Positions 22,095 through 29,571 of a stretch of DNA of 61,465 nucleotides are shown one piece after another. This DNA comes from a virus, in IMG/VR virus record IMGVR_UViG_3300019889_000016, positions 1 to 61,465 of that record. One strand, given 5' to 3'. Each line of letters begins with the position of its first letter. Positions within the stretch are counted from its first letter, which is position 1. Made by a program: the position numbers and the translations under genes. The notes below the pieces were generated by a model that saw only the letters and a program-made list of their open reading frames with translations, searched no databases and was not told where the DNA came from.

Positions 22095-22144
22095 GCGGTG
22101 GCCGCCGTTGTGGTGACCGCGCTACGGTGTCCCTTGTTGGGCAT
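22091..22144 (-). CDS. 17-aa leader peptide of the replication operon
   Basis: MPNKGHRSAVTTTAATA, with an excellent AGGAGG nine bases before the ATG and a TGA overlapping the ATG of the initiator gene. The initiator itself has no own strong ribosome binding site, so its translation probably depends on this ORF. An operator-like TGACCGCGCTACG (22116-22128) falls within it, and a GACGGG/CCCGTC hairpin lies at 22165-22193 in the leader. Confidence 0.55.
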   Translation of the reverse strand: MPNKGHRSAVTTTAATA

Positions 22145-22257
22145 GGAGTCGTACCTCCTGTCTGGACGGGTCGGCCGTGGGGGTCGGCCCGTCTCGCGTG
22201 GTGGCGGGTGTCGGACCCCGCCGTGTGGCTGGGCACACTACGCCGTCCCGACGGGGG

Positions 22258-22288
22258 TTGCACACACCACCCCGAACCGCGGTAACGT
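22258..22288 (+). promoter_or_regulatory. Plus-strand promoter/operator repeat
   Basis: The only plus-strand copy: -35 TTGCAC (22258-22263), 19-bp spacer, -10 TAACGT (22283-22288) with AACCGCGGTAACG over the -10. It reads into the Gam/RecT operon; AGGAGG at 22312-22317 precedes the GTG at 22326. Confidence 0.75.
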
Positions 22289-22325
22289 GTGGCGGTACAC
22301 CCCACGTGAGCAGGAGGAATGCCCC

Positions 22326-22985
22326 GTGCCCGACACCCGGGAATTGACCGCCGACGAACAACTCGACGAGTGGCTGGAGTCGTCGCTGGATGAGATCGGC
22401 GATGAGCCCGCCGACCAGGAACAGGCCGACCGGCTGCTGTGGGCGTTGCGTGGCGTCCGCCGTCGCCGGGCCGAGGTGACCGACGTCGGGAAGGCCCGCG
22501 TGCAGATGATCAGCGTGTGGGCCGGTCAGCAGACCGACCAGCTCGATGCCCGGGCGGCGCACCTGGAGCGGCTGCTGGAAGGGTGGACCCGCGCCGAACA
22601 TGACCGGTCGGGCCGCAAGTCGTGGCCGCTGCCGGCGGGCCAGCTCAAGCTCCAGGCGCGGCGGACGCGATCCGAAGTCGACGCCCGCATGGAAGCGGCG
22701 GACGCGGCCCACCACGTCGGGGCGTTGGTCGGCACGGGGATGCTGCCGTCGGACGCGGTCAAAGTCGAGCGCACCGTGCGCGCCGGCACCGTGAAGGACA
22801 ACACGGTGCCGGGGGACGTGATCCCCGACTACCCGAACACGCCGGAGGGCTACGAGGCCCGGACCGCGGTGGGCACGTTCGATTTCGGAGGCGCGGAGCC
22901 GGTCGTCCGGGTGGTGCCCGGCGTGGTGCTGCTCGTGCCGAAGCCCGGCCGTGAAGGCCAGACGTTCGCGGCGGTGACGTCGTGA
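22326..22985 (+). CDS. Gam-like nuclease inhibitor
   Basis: 219 residues from GTG (VPDTRELTADEQLDEW). The core matches Mu Gam-like proteins: helical VGKARVQMISVWAGQQTDQL, then HLERLLEGWTRAEHDRSG, KSWPLPAGQLKLQARRT and the beta-rich EVDARMEA region. Gam proteins bind DNA ends and block RecBCD/AddAB-type exonucleases. Being first in an operon with RecT fits a recombination function. The acidic N-terminus (first 50 residues) is extra. Confidence 0.8.
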   Translation: MPDTRELTADEQLDEWLESSLDEIGDEPADQEQADRLLWALRGVRRRRAEVTDVGKARVQMISVWAGQQTDQLDARAAHLERLLEGWTRAEHDRSGRKSWPLPAGQLKLQARRTRSEVDARMEAADAAHHVGALVGTGMLPSDAVKVERTVRAGTVKDNTVPGDVIPDYPNTPEGYEARTAVGTFDFGGAEPVVRVVPGVVLLVPKPGREGQTFAAVTS

Positions 22986-23338
22986 GCGCCGACGACACCG
23001 TGGTCAACGTCCCGGCATCTGCCACCGAGCAGGCACCGCTGCCCCCGACGAAGCACCTGCACCCGGCTGGCACGATCGGGCAGCTGCAAGAGGCGTTCTT
23101 TGGCCCGGCGTCTACCCGGCAGCGGGAGCGGGCCGAGAAGCTGGCCGACATCGCCGTGACCGATGCCGCCGAACGTTCGCGGCACCTAGCGCAGCTCGGT
23201 CACGAGGAACTCAAGCAGGCCAGAGCCCGCACGCTCGAACGGCGGGCCACGGCGTGGCTGATCATCCTGATCGGCGCCGAGCTGCTGTGCCTGGTGCCGC
23301 TGCTGGTGTGGGGCCTGTTCACCGGGGAGGTGTGGTGA
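22982..23338 (+). CDS. C-terminally membrane-anchored protein
   Basis: 118 residues, GTG within the previous TGA. A charged helical region (QRERAEKLADIAVTDAAERS, then HLAQLGHEELKQARA) leads to one transmembrane helix near the C-terminus (TAWLIILIGAELLCLVPL, continuing LLVWGLF) and a short tail. A tail-anchored helical protein between gam and recT is unusual. It may tether recombination or replication complexes to the membrane (inference). Confidence 0.7.
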   Translation: MSADDTVVNVPASATEQAPLPPTKHLHPAGTIGQLQEAFFGPASTRQRERAEKLADIAVTDAAERSRHLAQLGHEELKQARARTLERRATAWLIILIGAELLCLVPLLVWGLFTGEVW

Positions 23339-24810
23339 TGACCGACACCGGAGTCGTCTCCGGCGAGCTGGTGAACCGCGAGCCCGGCACCGACGTCGCC
23401 GTCCCCGACCAGCAGGTGATGCCATCGGCGATCGAACGGGCCGCCGAGGCCGCGCTGGCCATGCCCGGCGTCCCCGGCCGCGACGAGTTCCTGGGCCTCG
23501 CCATGCAGGCCCGCGTCCTGTCGCTGTCCGGGGCCGCACCCGAGGCGGTGCGCAACAACCCGCACGTGGCGTTCCACGTCGCGATGGTCGGCCGCGACCT
23601 GGGCATCTCGCCGTCGGCGGCGCTGCAGCTGATCGACGTCATCAAGACGAAGGGCGGGTACCAGCTGTCGCTGTCGCCGCAGCTGCTCAACGCCCAGATC
23701 CGTCGCCTCGGACTGGGGGCGATCCGTCCCGTGGTCCAGGAACGAAACCGGTGCATCGCCGAGGCCGTCGGCCCCGACGGGACCGTGCTCGGCCAGACCG
23801 AGTTCACGTGGGACGACGCCCGCGACGCCGGGCTGGTCGGCAAGGCGTGCGAGCCCGGCGACCACGTCATCAGCCGGGACGGCAAGTGCGGCTGCAACCA
23901 GGGTTACCGGACGTACCCGCGGCGCATGATGTGGTGGCGGGCGTCGGGATTCGCGGCGAACGACTGGTTCCCGGAGGCCGGCCTGGGCCTGTACTCGCCG
24001 GAGGAGTTGGGCGCCGTTGTCGACGACAACGGGCGGCCCGTCGACCCGTCGACCGTCGCGCTCCCCGAGGGCTACACCGACCCCAAGGAACAGCAGGCCG
24101 CCGCTCAGGCGGACGCCGACCGGCCCGCGGACGACGACAAGCTGTGGGACCTGCAGGTGTTGATCGCCGCGCTCCCCGAGGCGCTGCGCGGCGAACTCAA
24201 GGAGGCGTGGACCGCGGAGGAGTCCCGGGTCCGGAACTTCACGATCCGGGACTTGCCCCAACGGCTGATGGGCACGGCGCGGGCGATGGTCAACGCCAAG
24301 TGGGCCGCGGCCACCAAGGCCGGCGTCGACCAGGTCCAAGAGCTGGACGCGCTGCGGCTGGCGTTCGTCGACGGCGTCACCGCGGCGCTGCGGCTGACGT
24401 TCACCGGCACCACGTCGATGGCCAGCGACCCCGCATCGGCCGCCGTGGACGCCGTGGAGACGCCCGACCCGGCCCCGGCACCCGAAACCCCCGAACCGGC
24501 ACCCGAGGCCACCACGGACGACGTGGCGCCCGAATCCGACAACGTGGACTGGCTCCCAGCCATGCGGTCCATGTCGGACAACGTGCGGGCGTTGCTCGCC
24601 GCGACCCCCGAGGCGGTCGCGCAGCGCATCGTCAAGGACGTCGCCGACCTGCACCACACGAAGATCAACACCGAGATCGCCGAGGCCGGCGAAGGGCAGC
24701 ACTACCCGCCGACCGCGCCGATCGACCTGCGGCGCATGGTCGTCACCGCCATCCGGTTGGACGCGTTCGCCGCGGCCGGCGTCGTGCCCGGCGGGGCACC
24801 ATCGGAATGA
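23338..24810 (+). CDS. recT: RecT family single-strand annealing protein
   Basis: 490 residues; the ATG overlaps the previous TGA. The RecT-like core includes AFHVAMVGRDLGISPSAALQ, LSPQLLNAQIRRLGL, and the signature TYPRRMMWWRASGFAANDWF then PEAGLGLYSPEELG. An insert CEPGDHVISRDGKCGCNQG may bind metal. After about residue 260 there is a long helical region, a proline-rich linker (PAPAPETPEPAPEA) and a C-terminal domain (VRALLAATPEAVAQRI). It pairs complementary single strands in phage recombination. No RecE-like exonuclease is adjacent. Confidence 0.9.
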   Translation: MTDTGVVSGELVNREPGTDVAVPDQQVMPSAIERAAEAALAMPGVPGRDEFLGLAMQARVLSLSGAAPEAVRNNPHVAFHVAMVGRDLGISPSAALQLIDVIKTKGGYQLSLSPQLLNAQIRRLGLGAIRPVVQERNRCIAEAVGPDGTVLGQTEFTWDDARDAGLVGKACEPGDHVISRDGKCGCNQGYRTYPRRMMWWRASGFAANDWFPEAGLGLYSPEELGAVVDDNGRPVDPSTVALPEGYTDPKEQQAAAQADADRPADDDKLWDLQVLIAALPEALRGELKEAWTAEESRVRNFTIRDLPQRLMGTARAMVNAKWAAATKAGVDQVQELDALRLAFVDGVTAALRLTFTGTTSMASDPASAAVDAVETPDPAPAPETPEPAPEATTDDVAPESDNVDWLPAMRSMSDNVRALLAATPEAVAQRIVKDVADLHHTKINTEIAEAGEGQHYPPTAPIDLRRMVVTAIRLDAFAAAGVVPGGAPSE

Positions 24811-25145
24811 GCGGGCCGCCACCGGACGGGATGTTCGACGACCAGCTGTTCCCGCACCTGGTCGACGCCGTGAAGGCCCGCCTGCTCGTCGTCGAGCCGA
24901 CCCGGGAGTGGTACTGCCGGGTCCGGCCCGGCGACGCCGCGGCGACCCCGGCGGACATCTCCGGTGGCGGCCCGCTCCGCGAGTACGAGGTGTTCACGTG
25001 GTGCATGGTCGACGGCGGCACCTATGGGTTCACGTTCGCTCTACCAGAGGCCGCCACGCTCCACGACATCGACCCCGGGTGGGTCGAATCCATCGCCCAC
25101 CAGACCACCGTCAAGATGCTCGCGCTGGTGGCCCGCCTCAACTGA
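24807..25145 (+). CDS. Hypothetical 112-aa protein
   Basis: Last gene of the plus-strand operon; ATG overlaps the recT stop. Contains REWYCRVRPGDAAATPADIS, a strand-rich YEVFTWCMVDGGTYGFTFAL and a C-terminal helix. No family recognised. A strong terminator follows 10 bases after the stop. Confidence 0.65.
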   Translation: MSGPPPDGMFDDQLFPHLVDAVKARLLVVEPTREWYCRVRPGDAAATPADISGGGPLREYEVFTWCMVDGGTYGFTFALPEAATLHDIDPGWVESIAHQTTVKMLALVARLN

Positions 25146-25154
25146 CCCGGACGC

Positions 25155-25192
25155 GACACGGCCGCCTCACCCCGACGGTAGGCGGCCGTGTC
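25155..25192. terminator. Bidirectional terminator between convergent operons
   Basis: GACACGGCCGCCT (25155-25167) and AGGCGGCCGTGTC (25180-25192) form a perfect 13-bp stem with a 12-base loop. It lies between the plus-strand operon (ends 25145) and the minus-strand late operon (ends 25235), so it probably stops both. Confidence 0.85.
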
Positions 25193-25234
25193 ATCACCCG
25201 ACGGGTCACCCCCACATGGGCACCCGAGTCAGGA

Positions 25235-25576
25235 TCATACCCCGAGGCCGTCGCCCAGGGCCGGCTCCGCGGTCGACGTCGAGTTGTCGACCGCCGTGAC
25301 CGCCTTGTGGGCGAACCCGCCGACGGCGCCGATGGTGGTGGACACGAGCAGCAGTGACGCGACGTCGAGATCACCCAGCGGGGAGTCGATGCCGGGGAAC
25401 ACGATCCCGGCCGTGGCGTCCGCCTGGGCGCCGATCAGCAGGACACCGAACGCGGCCACCCACGGGATCACCGTGGTCAACGCGCGCTTGGGCTCGCCAC
25501 CGGTCAGGAACTTGAGCAGGGACGTGATCTGCGATGCCAGCGCCGCGAGTGCTGCCACCGTCGCGATGTCCTCCAT
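25235..25576 (-). CDS. Holin-like membrane protein
   Basis: 113 residues. Hydrophobic segments at about 5-25 (TVAALAALASQITSLLKFL), 37-51 (VIPWVAAFGVLLIG) and 72-92 (VASLLLVSTTIGAVGG), with a short N-terminus and a hydrophilic C-terminal tail, as in phage holins. Last gene of the lysis region; GGGAGGTTCC precedes the ATG. Holin function is inferred from topology and location. Confidence 0.7.
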   Translation of the reverse strand: MEDIATVAALAALASQITSLLKFLTGGEPKRALTTVIPWVAAFGVLLIGAQADATAGIVFPGIDSPLGDLDVASLLLVSTTIGAVGGFAHKAVTAVDNSTSTAEPALGDGLGV

Positions 25577-25621
25577 GGAACCTCCCAGGTCGTAGTGGTC
25601 ACCACGGAGCGTAGACCCGGG

Positions 25622-25891
25622 TCAGGTCGGGTCGCGATCCGCGTCTCGCGGGTGGCGCGCCCGGGCCTCGTCGCGCTGAGCCGTCACCGCGTCGAGCCGG
25701 TCCACCAGGTCGTGGTGGTTGCCGTTGACCAGATCCTTCACAGCCGCCACCTCGCCACGGGTCGCCAGCGCCGCCTCCCGCACCACGCGTAGCTCGCCGA
25801 ACATCTTCATCATCCCGGCCACGGCGGCGACCAGACCGGTGATGGCGGTGATGACCGCGGCGATGGCAAGGAGCTGACCGGCGGTGGGCAC
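25622..25891 (-). CDS. Second small membrane protein of the lysis region
   Basis: About 89 residues from a GTG (VPTAGQLLAIAAVITAITG). One strong transmembrane segment (residues 6-27) followed by a charged helix with a coiled-coil look (KDLVNGNHHDLVDRLDAVTA). This resembles holin partners or membrane regulators of lysis. The start is uncertain: a GTG at 25921 is also in frame but lies in the terminator-like hairpin. Confidence 0.6.
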   Translation of the reverse strand: MPTAGQLLAIAAVITAITGLVAAVAGMMKMFGELRVVREAALATRGEVAAVKDLVNGNHHDLVDRLDAVTAQRDEARARHPRDADRDPT

Positions 25892-25907
25892 GAACCCGAG
25901 CGTACGC

Positions 25908-25946
25908 GCACCGGCCCCCACTCCAGAGGGAGCCAGGGGCCGGTGC
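25908..25946. terminator. Hairpin in the lysis region
   Basis: GCACCGGCCCC (25908-25918) pairs perfectly with GGGGCCGGTGC (25936-25946). Between 26029 and 25891 on the minus strand; may attenuate transcription before the membrane-protein genes. Confidence 0.65.
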
Positions 25947-26028
25947 TTCGCATGGGTTGTAGAGGTGGCGCCCGCTATCGCGCCCGGTGAATGGATGGAC
26001 GCTGGGGCGTCGCGTGCTGCCGACCCTA

Positions 26029-26517
26029 CTACGGGGTGTCGGGGGTGACCTCGGTCGGGTCGCTGGCCTCGATGGTGAACCGCTCGGCCAGACCGGAGAC
26101 CACGACGATCTGCAGATCACCGGACACGGCCAGGCCACCACCGGTCGCCTCGGCGTGGACGTTGGCGGTGCCGAGCACCCCAACCGCGGCGGCCACGGCC
26201 GTGCCGTCGCCGTTGTCGGTGAGGTTGATGACCGTCGGGTCGTCGACGGTGTAGACGACCGCGGCGTCGACCGGAGCGGCGACGGGGTTGCCCATCTCGT
26301 CGGTCCACTGCCCGGAGAGCGTGACTTGCATGTCTGCGGCGAGATCCATGATCAGATCGACCTTCCCTGTGTGCTGGTGGTATGGCGGCCCGTTGACCAC
26401 CCGATCGGCTGGTGTGGTGGGCCTGGGCACGCTGGCATGGAGGACGAACCCCCGCCGCTGGTGCCCCTTGACGAGCAGCTCCAACGACAGCGTGACGTCA
26501 CCAAAGTCCAGCTTCAT
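26029..26517 (-). CDS. Protein with Ig-like (BIG2-type) domain
   Basis: 162 residues. N-terminal strands MKLDFGDVTLSLELLVKG; then a bacterial Ig-like domain from about residue 60: MQVTLSGQWTDEMGNPV, VVYTVDDPTVINLTDNGDGT, AVGVLGTANVHAEATGG. Such domains decorate phage virions and bind carbohydrate surfaces weakly. Location after the endolysin suggests a late structural or cell-surface role. No ribosome binding site is obvious. Confidence 0.65.
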   Translation of the reverse strand: MKLDFGDVTLSLELLVKGHQRRGFVLHASVPRPTTPADRVVNGPPYHQHTGKVDLIMDLAADMQVTLSGQWTDEMGNPVAAPVDAAVVYTVDDPTVINLTDNGDGTAVAAAVGVLGTANVHAEATGGGLAVSGDLQIVVVSGLAERFTIEASDPTEVTPDTP

Positions 26518-26540
26518 GCCCAGACCCTACCCGTGCCCGA

Positions 26541-27248
26541 TCAGGCGAACAGCACGCTGTGCCACGTCGCTGGGCCGGCCTTGCCGTCGACCCGGAGCGG
26601 CGGGTGCTTGCGCTGCCAGTCGACCACCACGTGGTTGGTGCCCGGCCCGAACCGACCGTCCACAGCGATGGCGTAGCCGCGAGCCTGCAGCGCCAACTGC
26701 CAGGTGCGCACCGCCTGCCCGGTGCTGCCCATACTCACGGCGCCGGGGTAGTCGAACGGCACGATCGGCCGACCGGCAGGAGCCGGCGGCGCCGGGGCCG
26801 CCCCGAGGAACGCACGCAGCCGGGCCGCGGTGGCACGGGCCTGGGCAGCGGTGCCCATGAACTCGAAGTGCATCGGGTCGGGCCACGAGAAGTCCCCGCC
26901 CCACCGGAACCCGTGCGCCTTCCACAGGTCGATCACCCGCCGGGGCAGGTTCGTGACCATCGGCAGCCCGCGCTTGCGGCGCGGGTTGACCGGGGCGTTG
27001 ACGTCGACGGCGGTGCCCCAGCTGTGGTTCGACGGGGTCGACGTATTGGCGATCGGGCGGCACGCGTAACCCCAAGTCCAATCGGGGCGGATGTCGTAGC
27101 CGGCCAGCTCGGTGAGATCCATGAGCATGGCCGTCAGGTCGGCCAGGTCGCGGTGGACCGGCAGCCGCAGGCCGTCGTGGCGCACCAGGGTGACGATGGG
27201 GCCGCGGTCGCAGTTGGGCCAGCCGGCACCGAACGAGCTATGCGCCAT
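26541..27248 (-). CDS. Endolysin: M15-type peptidase with peptidoglycan-binding domain
   Basis: 235 residues. The peptidase domain has the VanY/M15 zinc site: NHSWGTAVDVN (H75, D82) and PDPMHFEF (H127), with GYACRPIANT before. It cuts peptidoglycan peptide bonds. From about residue 165, a PG_binding_1 domain: GSTGQAVRTWQLALQARGYA, VDGRFGPGTNHVVVDWQRKH. No signal peptide, so release depends on holin. The host cell wall would be the substrate. Absence of a LysB-like mycolyl esterase suggests a host without a mycolic acid outer layer, tentatively. Confidence 0.9.
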   Translation of the reverse strand: MAHSSFGAGWPNCDRGPIVTLVRHDGLRLPVHRDLADLTAMLMDLTELAGYDIRPDWTWGYACRPIANTSTPSNHSWGTAVDVNAPVNPRRKRGLPMVTNLPRRVIDLWKAHGFRWGGDFSWPDPMHFEFMGTAAQARATAARLRAFLGAAPAPPAPAGRPIVPFDYPGAVSMGSTGQAVRTWQLALQARGYAIAVDGRFGPGTNHVVVDWQRKHPPLRVDGKAGPATWHSVLFA

Positions 27249-27477
27249 CGTCGTCGTCCTCCACTGCGGGCTCGGGCAGCCCGGCGAACGGGTCGTCGGC
27301 CTGCGGGAGGAACACATCGTCCGTCGATGACGTGTCAGACCGGGAGTCGCCACCGGTGCAGGTGGTGTCGCCCACCTCACCGTCAGGCATCGGGAACGCC
27401 GACGGCGCCGCGTCCTCCGGGTCGTACTCCTCGATGACCCACCGGGGCCGCTCGGTTGTGGGGGTGGAAGTGTCCAT
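27238..27477 (-). CDS. Acidic 79-aa protein
   Basis: MDTSTPTTERPRWVIEEYDP followed by mostly Asp, Glu, Ser, Thr and Pro, ending AVEDDDDGA. Probably disordered. Overlaps the endolysin start. Sits after the palindrome at 27487-27502. Function unknown. Confidence 0.6.
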   Translation of the reverse strand: MDTSTPTTERPRWVIEEYDPEDAAPSAFPMPDGEVGDTTCTGGDSRSDTSSTDDVFLPQADDPFAGLPEPAVEDDDDGA

Positions 27478-27486
27478 GTCCCCCGA

Positions 27487-27502
27487 CCGTAGCGCGCTAC
27501 GG
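27487..27502. promoter_or_regulatory. 16-bp perfect palindrome of the operator family
   Basis: CCGTAGCGCGCTACGG between the stop of 27497-27961 and the ATG at 27477. On the minus strand it offers a TACGGT -10-like box, without a strong -35, so it may be an operator or weak promoter ahead of the endolysin. Confidence 0.55.
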
Positions 27503-27961
27503 GCTGTCGAGCACCGCCTGCGCCGTAGCCCGGTCGCACGTCGGCGGCGGGTAGGTGGCGATCAGGTCGGACACCTCCGCGTCGGAGAGATCGGCCGACG
27601 CTTCACCCAACCGGGAAAGCAGGTCGGTCAACACGCCGTAGACGACGTGGCTACGAACGCACGCACCGGCGTCTTCCTCCTCGTCCTCGCGTGCCTCGGC
27701 CGCGGCCAGATCCTCTAGACGCTGGGAGGTGCGCTCCAGGGCGCCGTCAGTGGCGGCCAGGTGCTCGTCGACGGCGTCCTGCCGGTCGTCTTTCCGGACG
27801 TCCTGGCAGGCGTCGTAGGTGAACACCAGCCCGAACGCCACCGCCATCAACACCAGCCACCGGACCCCGGCGTAGAGCTGTTCGATCGACCGGCGCGGCA
27901 CCTCGACCGTGCCGGACTCTCGTGGCGCGTCGACCACCTCGGATTCCCCGTCAGGGATCAC
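27497..27961 (-). CDS. Single-span membrane protein with ectodomain
   Basis: 154 residues, GTG in the previous TGA. N-terminal cytoplasmic region, one transmembrane helix (WLVLMAVAFGLVFTYDAC), then a charged helical region (DEHLAATDGALERTSQRLED) and a C-terminal part with two cysteines (GACVRSH, TCDRA). Resembles a spanin- or antiholin-like topology, but no family is recognised. Confidence 0.65.
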   Translation of the reverse strand: MIPDGESEVVDAPRESGTVEVPRRSIEQLYAGVRWLVLMAVAFGLVFTYDACQDVRKDDRQDAVDEHLAATDGALERTSQRLEDLAAAEAREDEEEDAGACVRSHVVYGVLTDLLSRLGEASADLSDAEVSDLIATYPPPTCDRATAQAVLDSP

Positions 27962-28053
27962 CACGGGCACCTCGTCAGCAGGCCGGTGATGAACCCGGCG
28001 ACCAGCAACAGCACTCCTACGGGGTATGCCCACCGCAGGTAGGCGTCACTCAT
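27958..28053 (-). CDS. 31-aa membrane peptide
   Basis: MSDAYLRWAYPVGVLLLVAG followed by FITGLLTRCPW: one transmembrane helix. Start and stop overlap neighbouring genes by four bases each. Confidence 0.55.
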   Translation of the reverse strand: MSDAYLRWAYPVGVLLLVAGFITGLLTRCPW

Positions 28054-28271
28054 CGGAGCAGGCCCTTGGCCTTGGCCGCCACATCGACCCCGACCGTGCC
28101 AAACAGCACCGCCAGGATGAACGCGAACGACGCCGCCCGCGCCCCCAACACGAACACCTCGGCCGATCCCCAGATGAGCGCCACGACGATGACCAGGTTC
28201 CGCAGCCATGGCGGCGGCGGGACGACCGAGTGCGGCACCGTGGGTGCCGGTGGAGTCTCCTGGTCTGTCAC
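28050..28271 (-). CDS. 73-aa two-span membrane protein
   Basis: GTG start (VTDQETPPAPTVPH) in the TGA of the glycosyltransferase gene. A proline-rich N-terminus precedes two hydrophobic helices (LRNLVIVVALIWGSAEVFVL and ASFAFILAVLFGTVGVDV). Holin-like topology; one of four consecutive small membrane proteins here. Confidence 0.65.
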   Translation of the reverse strand: MTDQETPPAPTVPHSVVPPPPWLRNLVIVVALIWGSAEVFVLGARAASFAFILAVLFGTVGVDVAAKAKGLLR

Positions 28272-29365
28272 GTCGCACCAGCCGGCACCTTCGCACGTTG
28301 CGCCGTGACTGCTGCTTCCCACGCCTCGGCCCACCGCCAGGCGTTGCCTTCGATCGTGTGAAGTGCGGCCGCACTTCGTCCCGCCTCAGACATCTCCAAC
28401 CGGCGCCCCTCGTCGGCCACCAGAGCCCGCAGGATGGCCGCCCACTTCCGGGGCCGGTCGGCGGTCACGGTCCCGGCGCACTCGGTGGCCCACGCCTGGT
28501 AGTCGGCCGTCGGCGACGCCACGCACGGCACCCCGACCGCCGCGTACTCCAACGGCTTGAGCCGGGACTTGGCCTGGTTGAACGCCGTGTCAGCCAGCGG
28601 CGCGATCCCGATCCCGAACTGGGCGATGGATCGGGGCCACTCGTCGAGCCCGACCGGCCCCGATGACGGCGGGTCCTCGGCGAGCCCCAACGCGCGCCCG
28701 ACCCCGTCGGGTTGGCCGACGGTCTCGAACCGGCCACCCGCGGCGACCAGCTGCTGGACGGCGGCGCCGACCTGCTGCAGGTCATCCGGATGCGAGTGCA
28801 CGCTGCCACCCCACCCGACCAGGTCGCTGTCGACGTGTGGGACGTTCAGGTACCACTCGGGCACGTAGTTGGGGACCACCACCGCGTTGCCGTTCGACCC
28901 GTAGCGGGACGCCAGCTGCGGGGTCGTCACCGTGACCAGCCCGGCCGCGGCGCACGCCAGCGAAGCGTTGCGTGCGCTGTGCATGTTCTGCATCGGCATC
29001 CGAGGGTTGGCCGGGTGGGGAACGAACTTGGCGAGCGTCCGGAACGCCGGGTTGGACGGATGGATGCGGGCCAAGTCGTCGTCCATGTCGACGATCACAG
29101 CGACGCCCCGGGCACGGAGCATCGGCAGCGCCTGGTAGAGGAACCGGGTGGTGGGCCGCTGCAGCAGCACGGCGTCGGCGTCGGCGGGGAACGACTCGCC
29201 GTACACCCGCCCGCTGAAATCCATCTTCACCGACACCGACCGCGACTGCGGGTCGACCACGACCACATCCCACTCGGGGAACTGGGCGCCGACAGCTTCG
29301 GCGGGCCAGATCATCCGGTACGAGCCGCAGCCCCACTGGTCCCCCGGGTAGACGTAGATCTTCAC
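28268..29365 (-). CDS. Glycosyltransferase (GT4-like)
   Basis: 365 residues from GTG (VKIYVYPGDQWGCGSYRMI). Two Rossmann halves: an N-terminal part with VVVVDPQSR, AVLLQRP and VAVIVDMDDDL, and a C-terminal donor-binding part with the glycosyltransferase motif GIGIAPLADTAFNQAKSR, LKPLEYAAVGVPCVASPTAD. It likely transfers a sugar from a nucleotide sugar. Companion genes are a methyltransferase, a P-loop kinase and a dioxygenase, so target could be virion protein, phage DNA or a surface glycan. Confidence 0.85.
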   Translation of the reverse strand: MKIYVYPGDQWGCGSYRMIWPAEAVGAQFPEWDVVVVDPQSRSVSVKMDFSGRVYGESFPADADAVLLQRPTTRFLYQALPMLRARGVAVIVDMDDDLARIHPSNPAFRTLAKFVPHPANPRMPMQNMHSARNASLACAAAGLVTVTTPQLASRYGSNGNAVVVPNYVPEWYLNVPHVDSDLVGWGGSVHSHPDDLQQVGAAVQQLVAAGGRFETVGQPDGVGRALGLAEDPPSSGPVGLDEWPRSIAQFGIGIAPLADTAFNQAKSRLKPLEYAAVGVPCVASPTADYQAWATECAGTVTADRPRKWAAILRALVADEGRRLEMSEAGRSAAALHTIEGNAWRWAEAWEAAVTAQRAKVPAGAT

Positions 29366-29571
29366 GCAGCAGCCCGCAACGTCGCGAGCCGGGCCTGGGG
29401 CAGCACCGCCCAGCGGGCCTCGAACTCGTCGACCGACATCACCGCCGACGGCTGCGACGTGTCGGCGTACGAGAAGTCCACCGTGCCACCGACGATGACC
29501 CCGTGACCCACCACGTTGCCGTTCTCGTCGACGACCTCGAACATGCCGTCATCGTTGGTCGGGATCGTCAC
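29362..29571 (-). CDS. Hypothetical 69-aa protein
   Basis: GTG start (VTIPTNDDGMFEVVDENGNV) in the stop of the methyltransferase gene. A beta-hairpin-rich first half followed by a helix (SVDEFEARWAVLPQARLATL). Family unknown; overlaps the glycosyltransferase start. Confidence 0.6.
   Translation of the reverse strand: MTIPTNDDGMFEVVDENGNVVGHGVIVGGTVDFSYADTSQPSAVMSVDEFEARWAVLPQARLATLRAAA

Noticed and set aside
26541-27248. Mycolyl-arabinogalactan esterase (LysB) in the lysis module
   Set aside because: The endolysin is an M15 peptidase with a peptidoglycan-binding domain; the hydrolase-like tail protein and the SGNH lipoprotein are not LysB-like in context or motifs.
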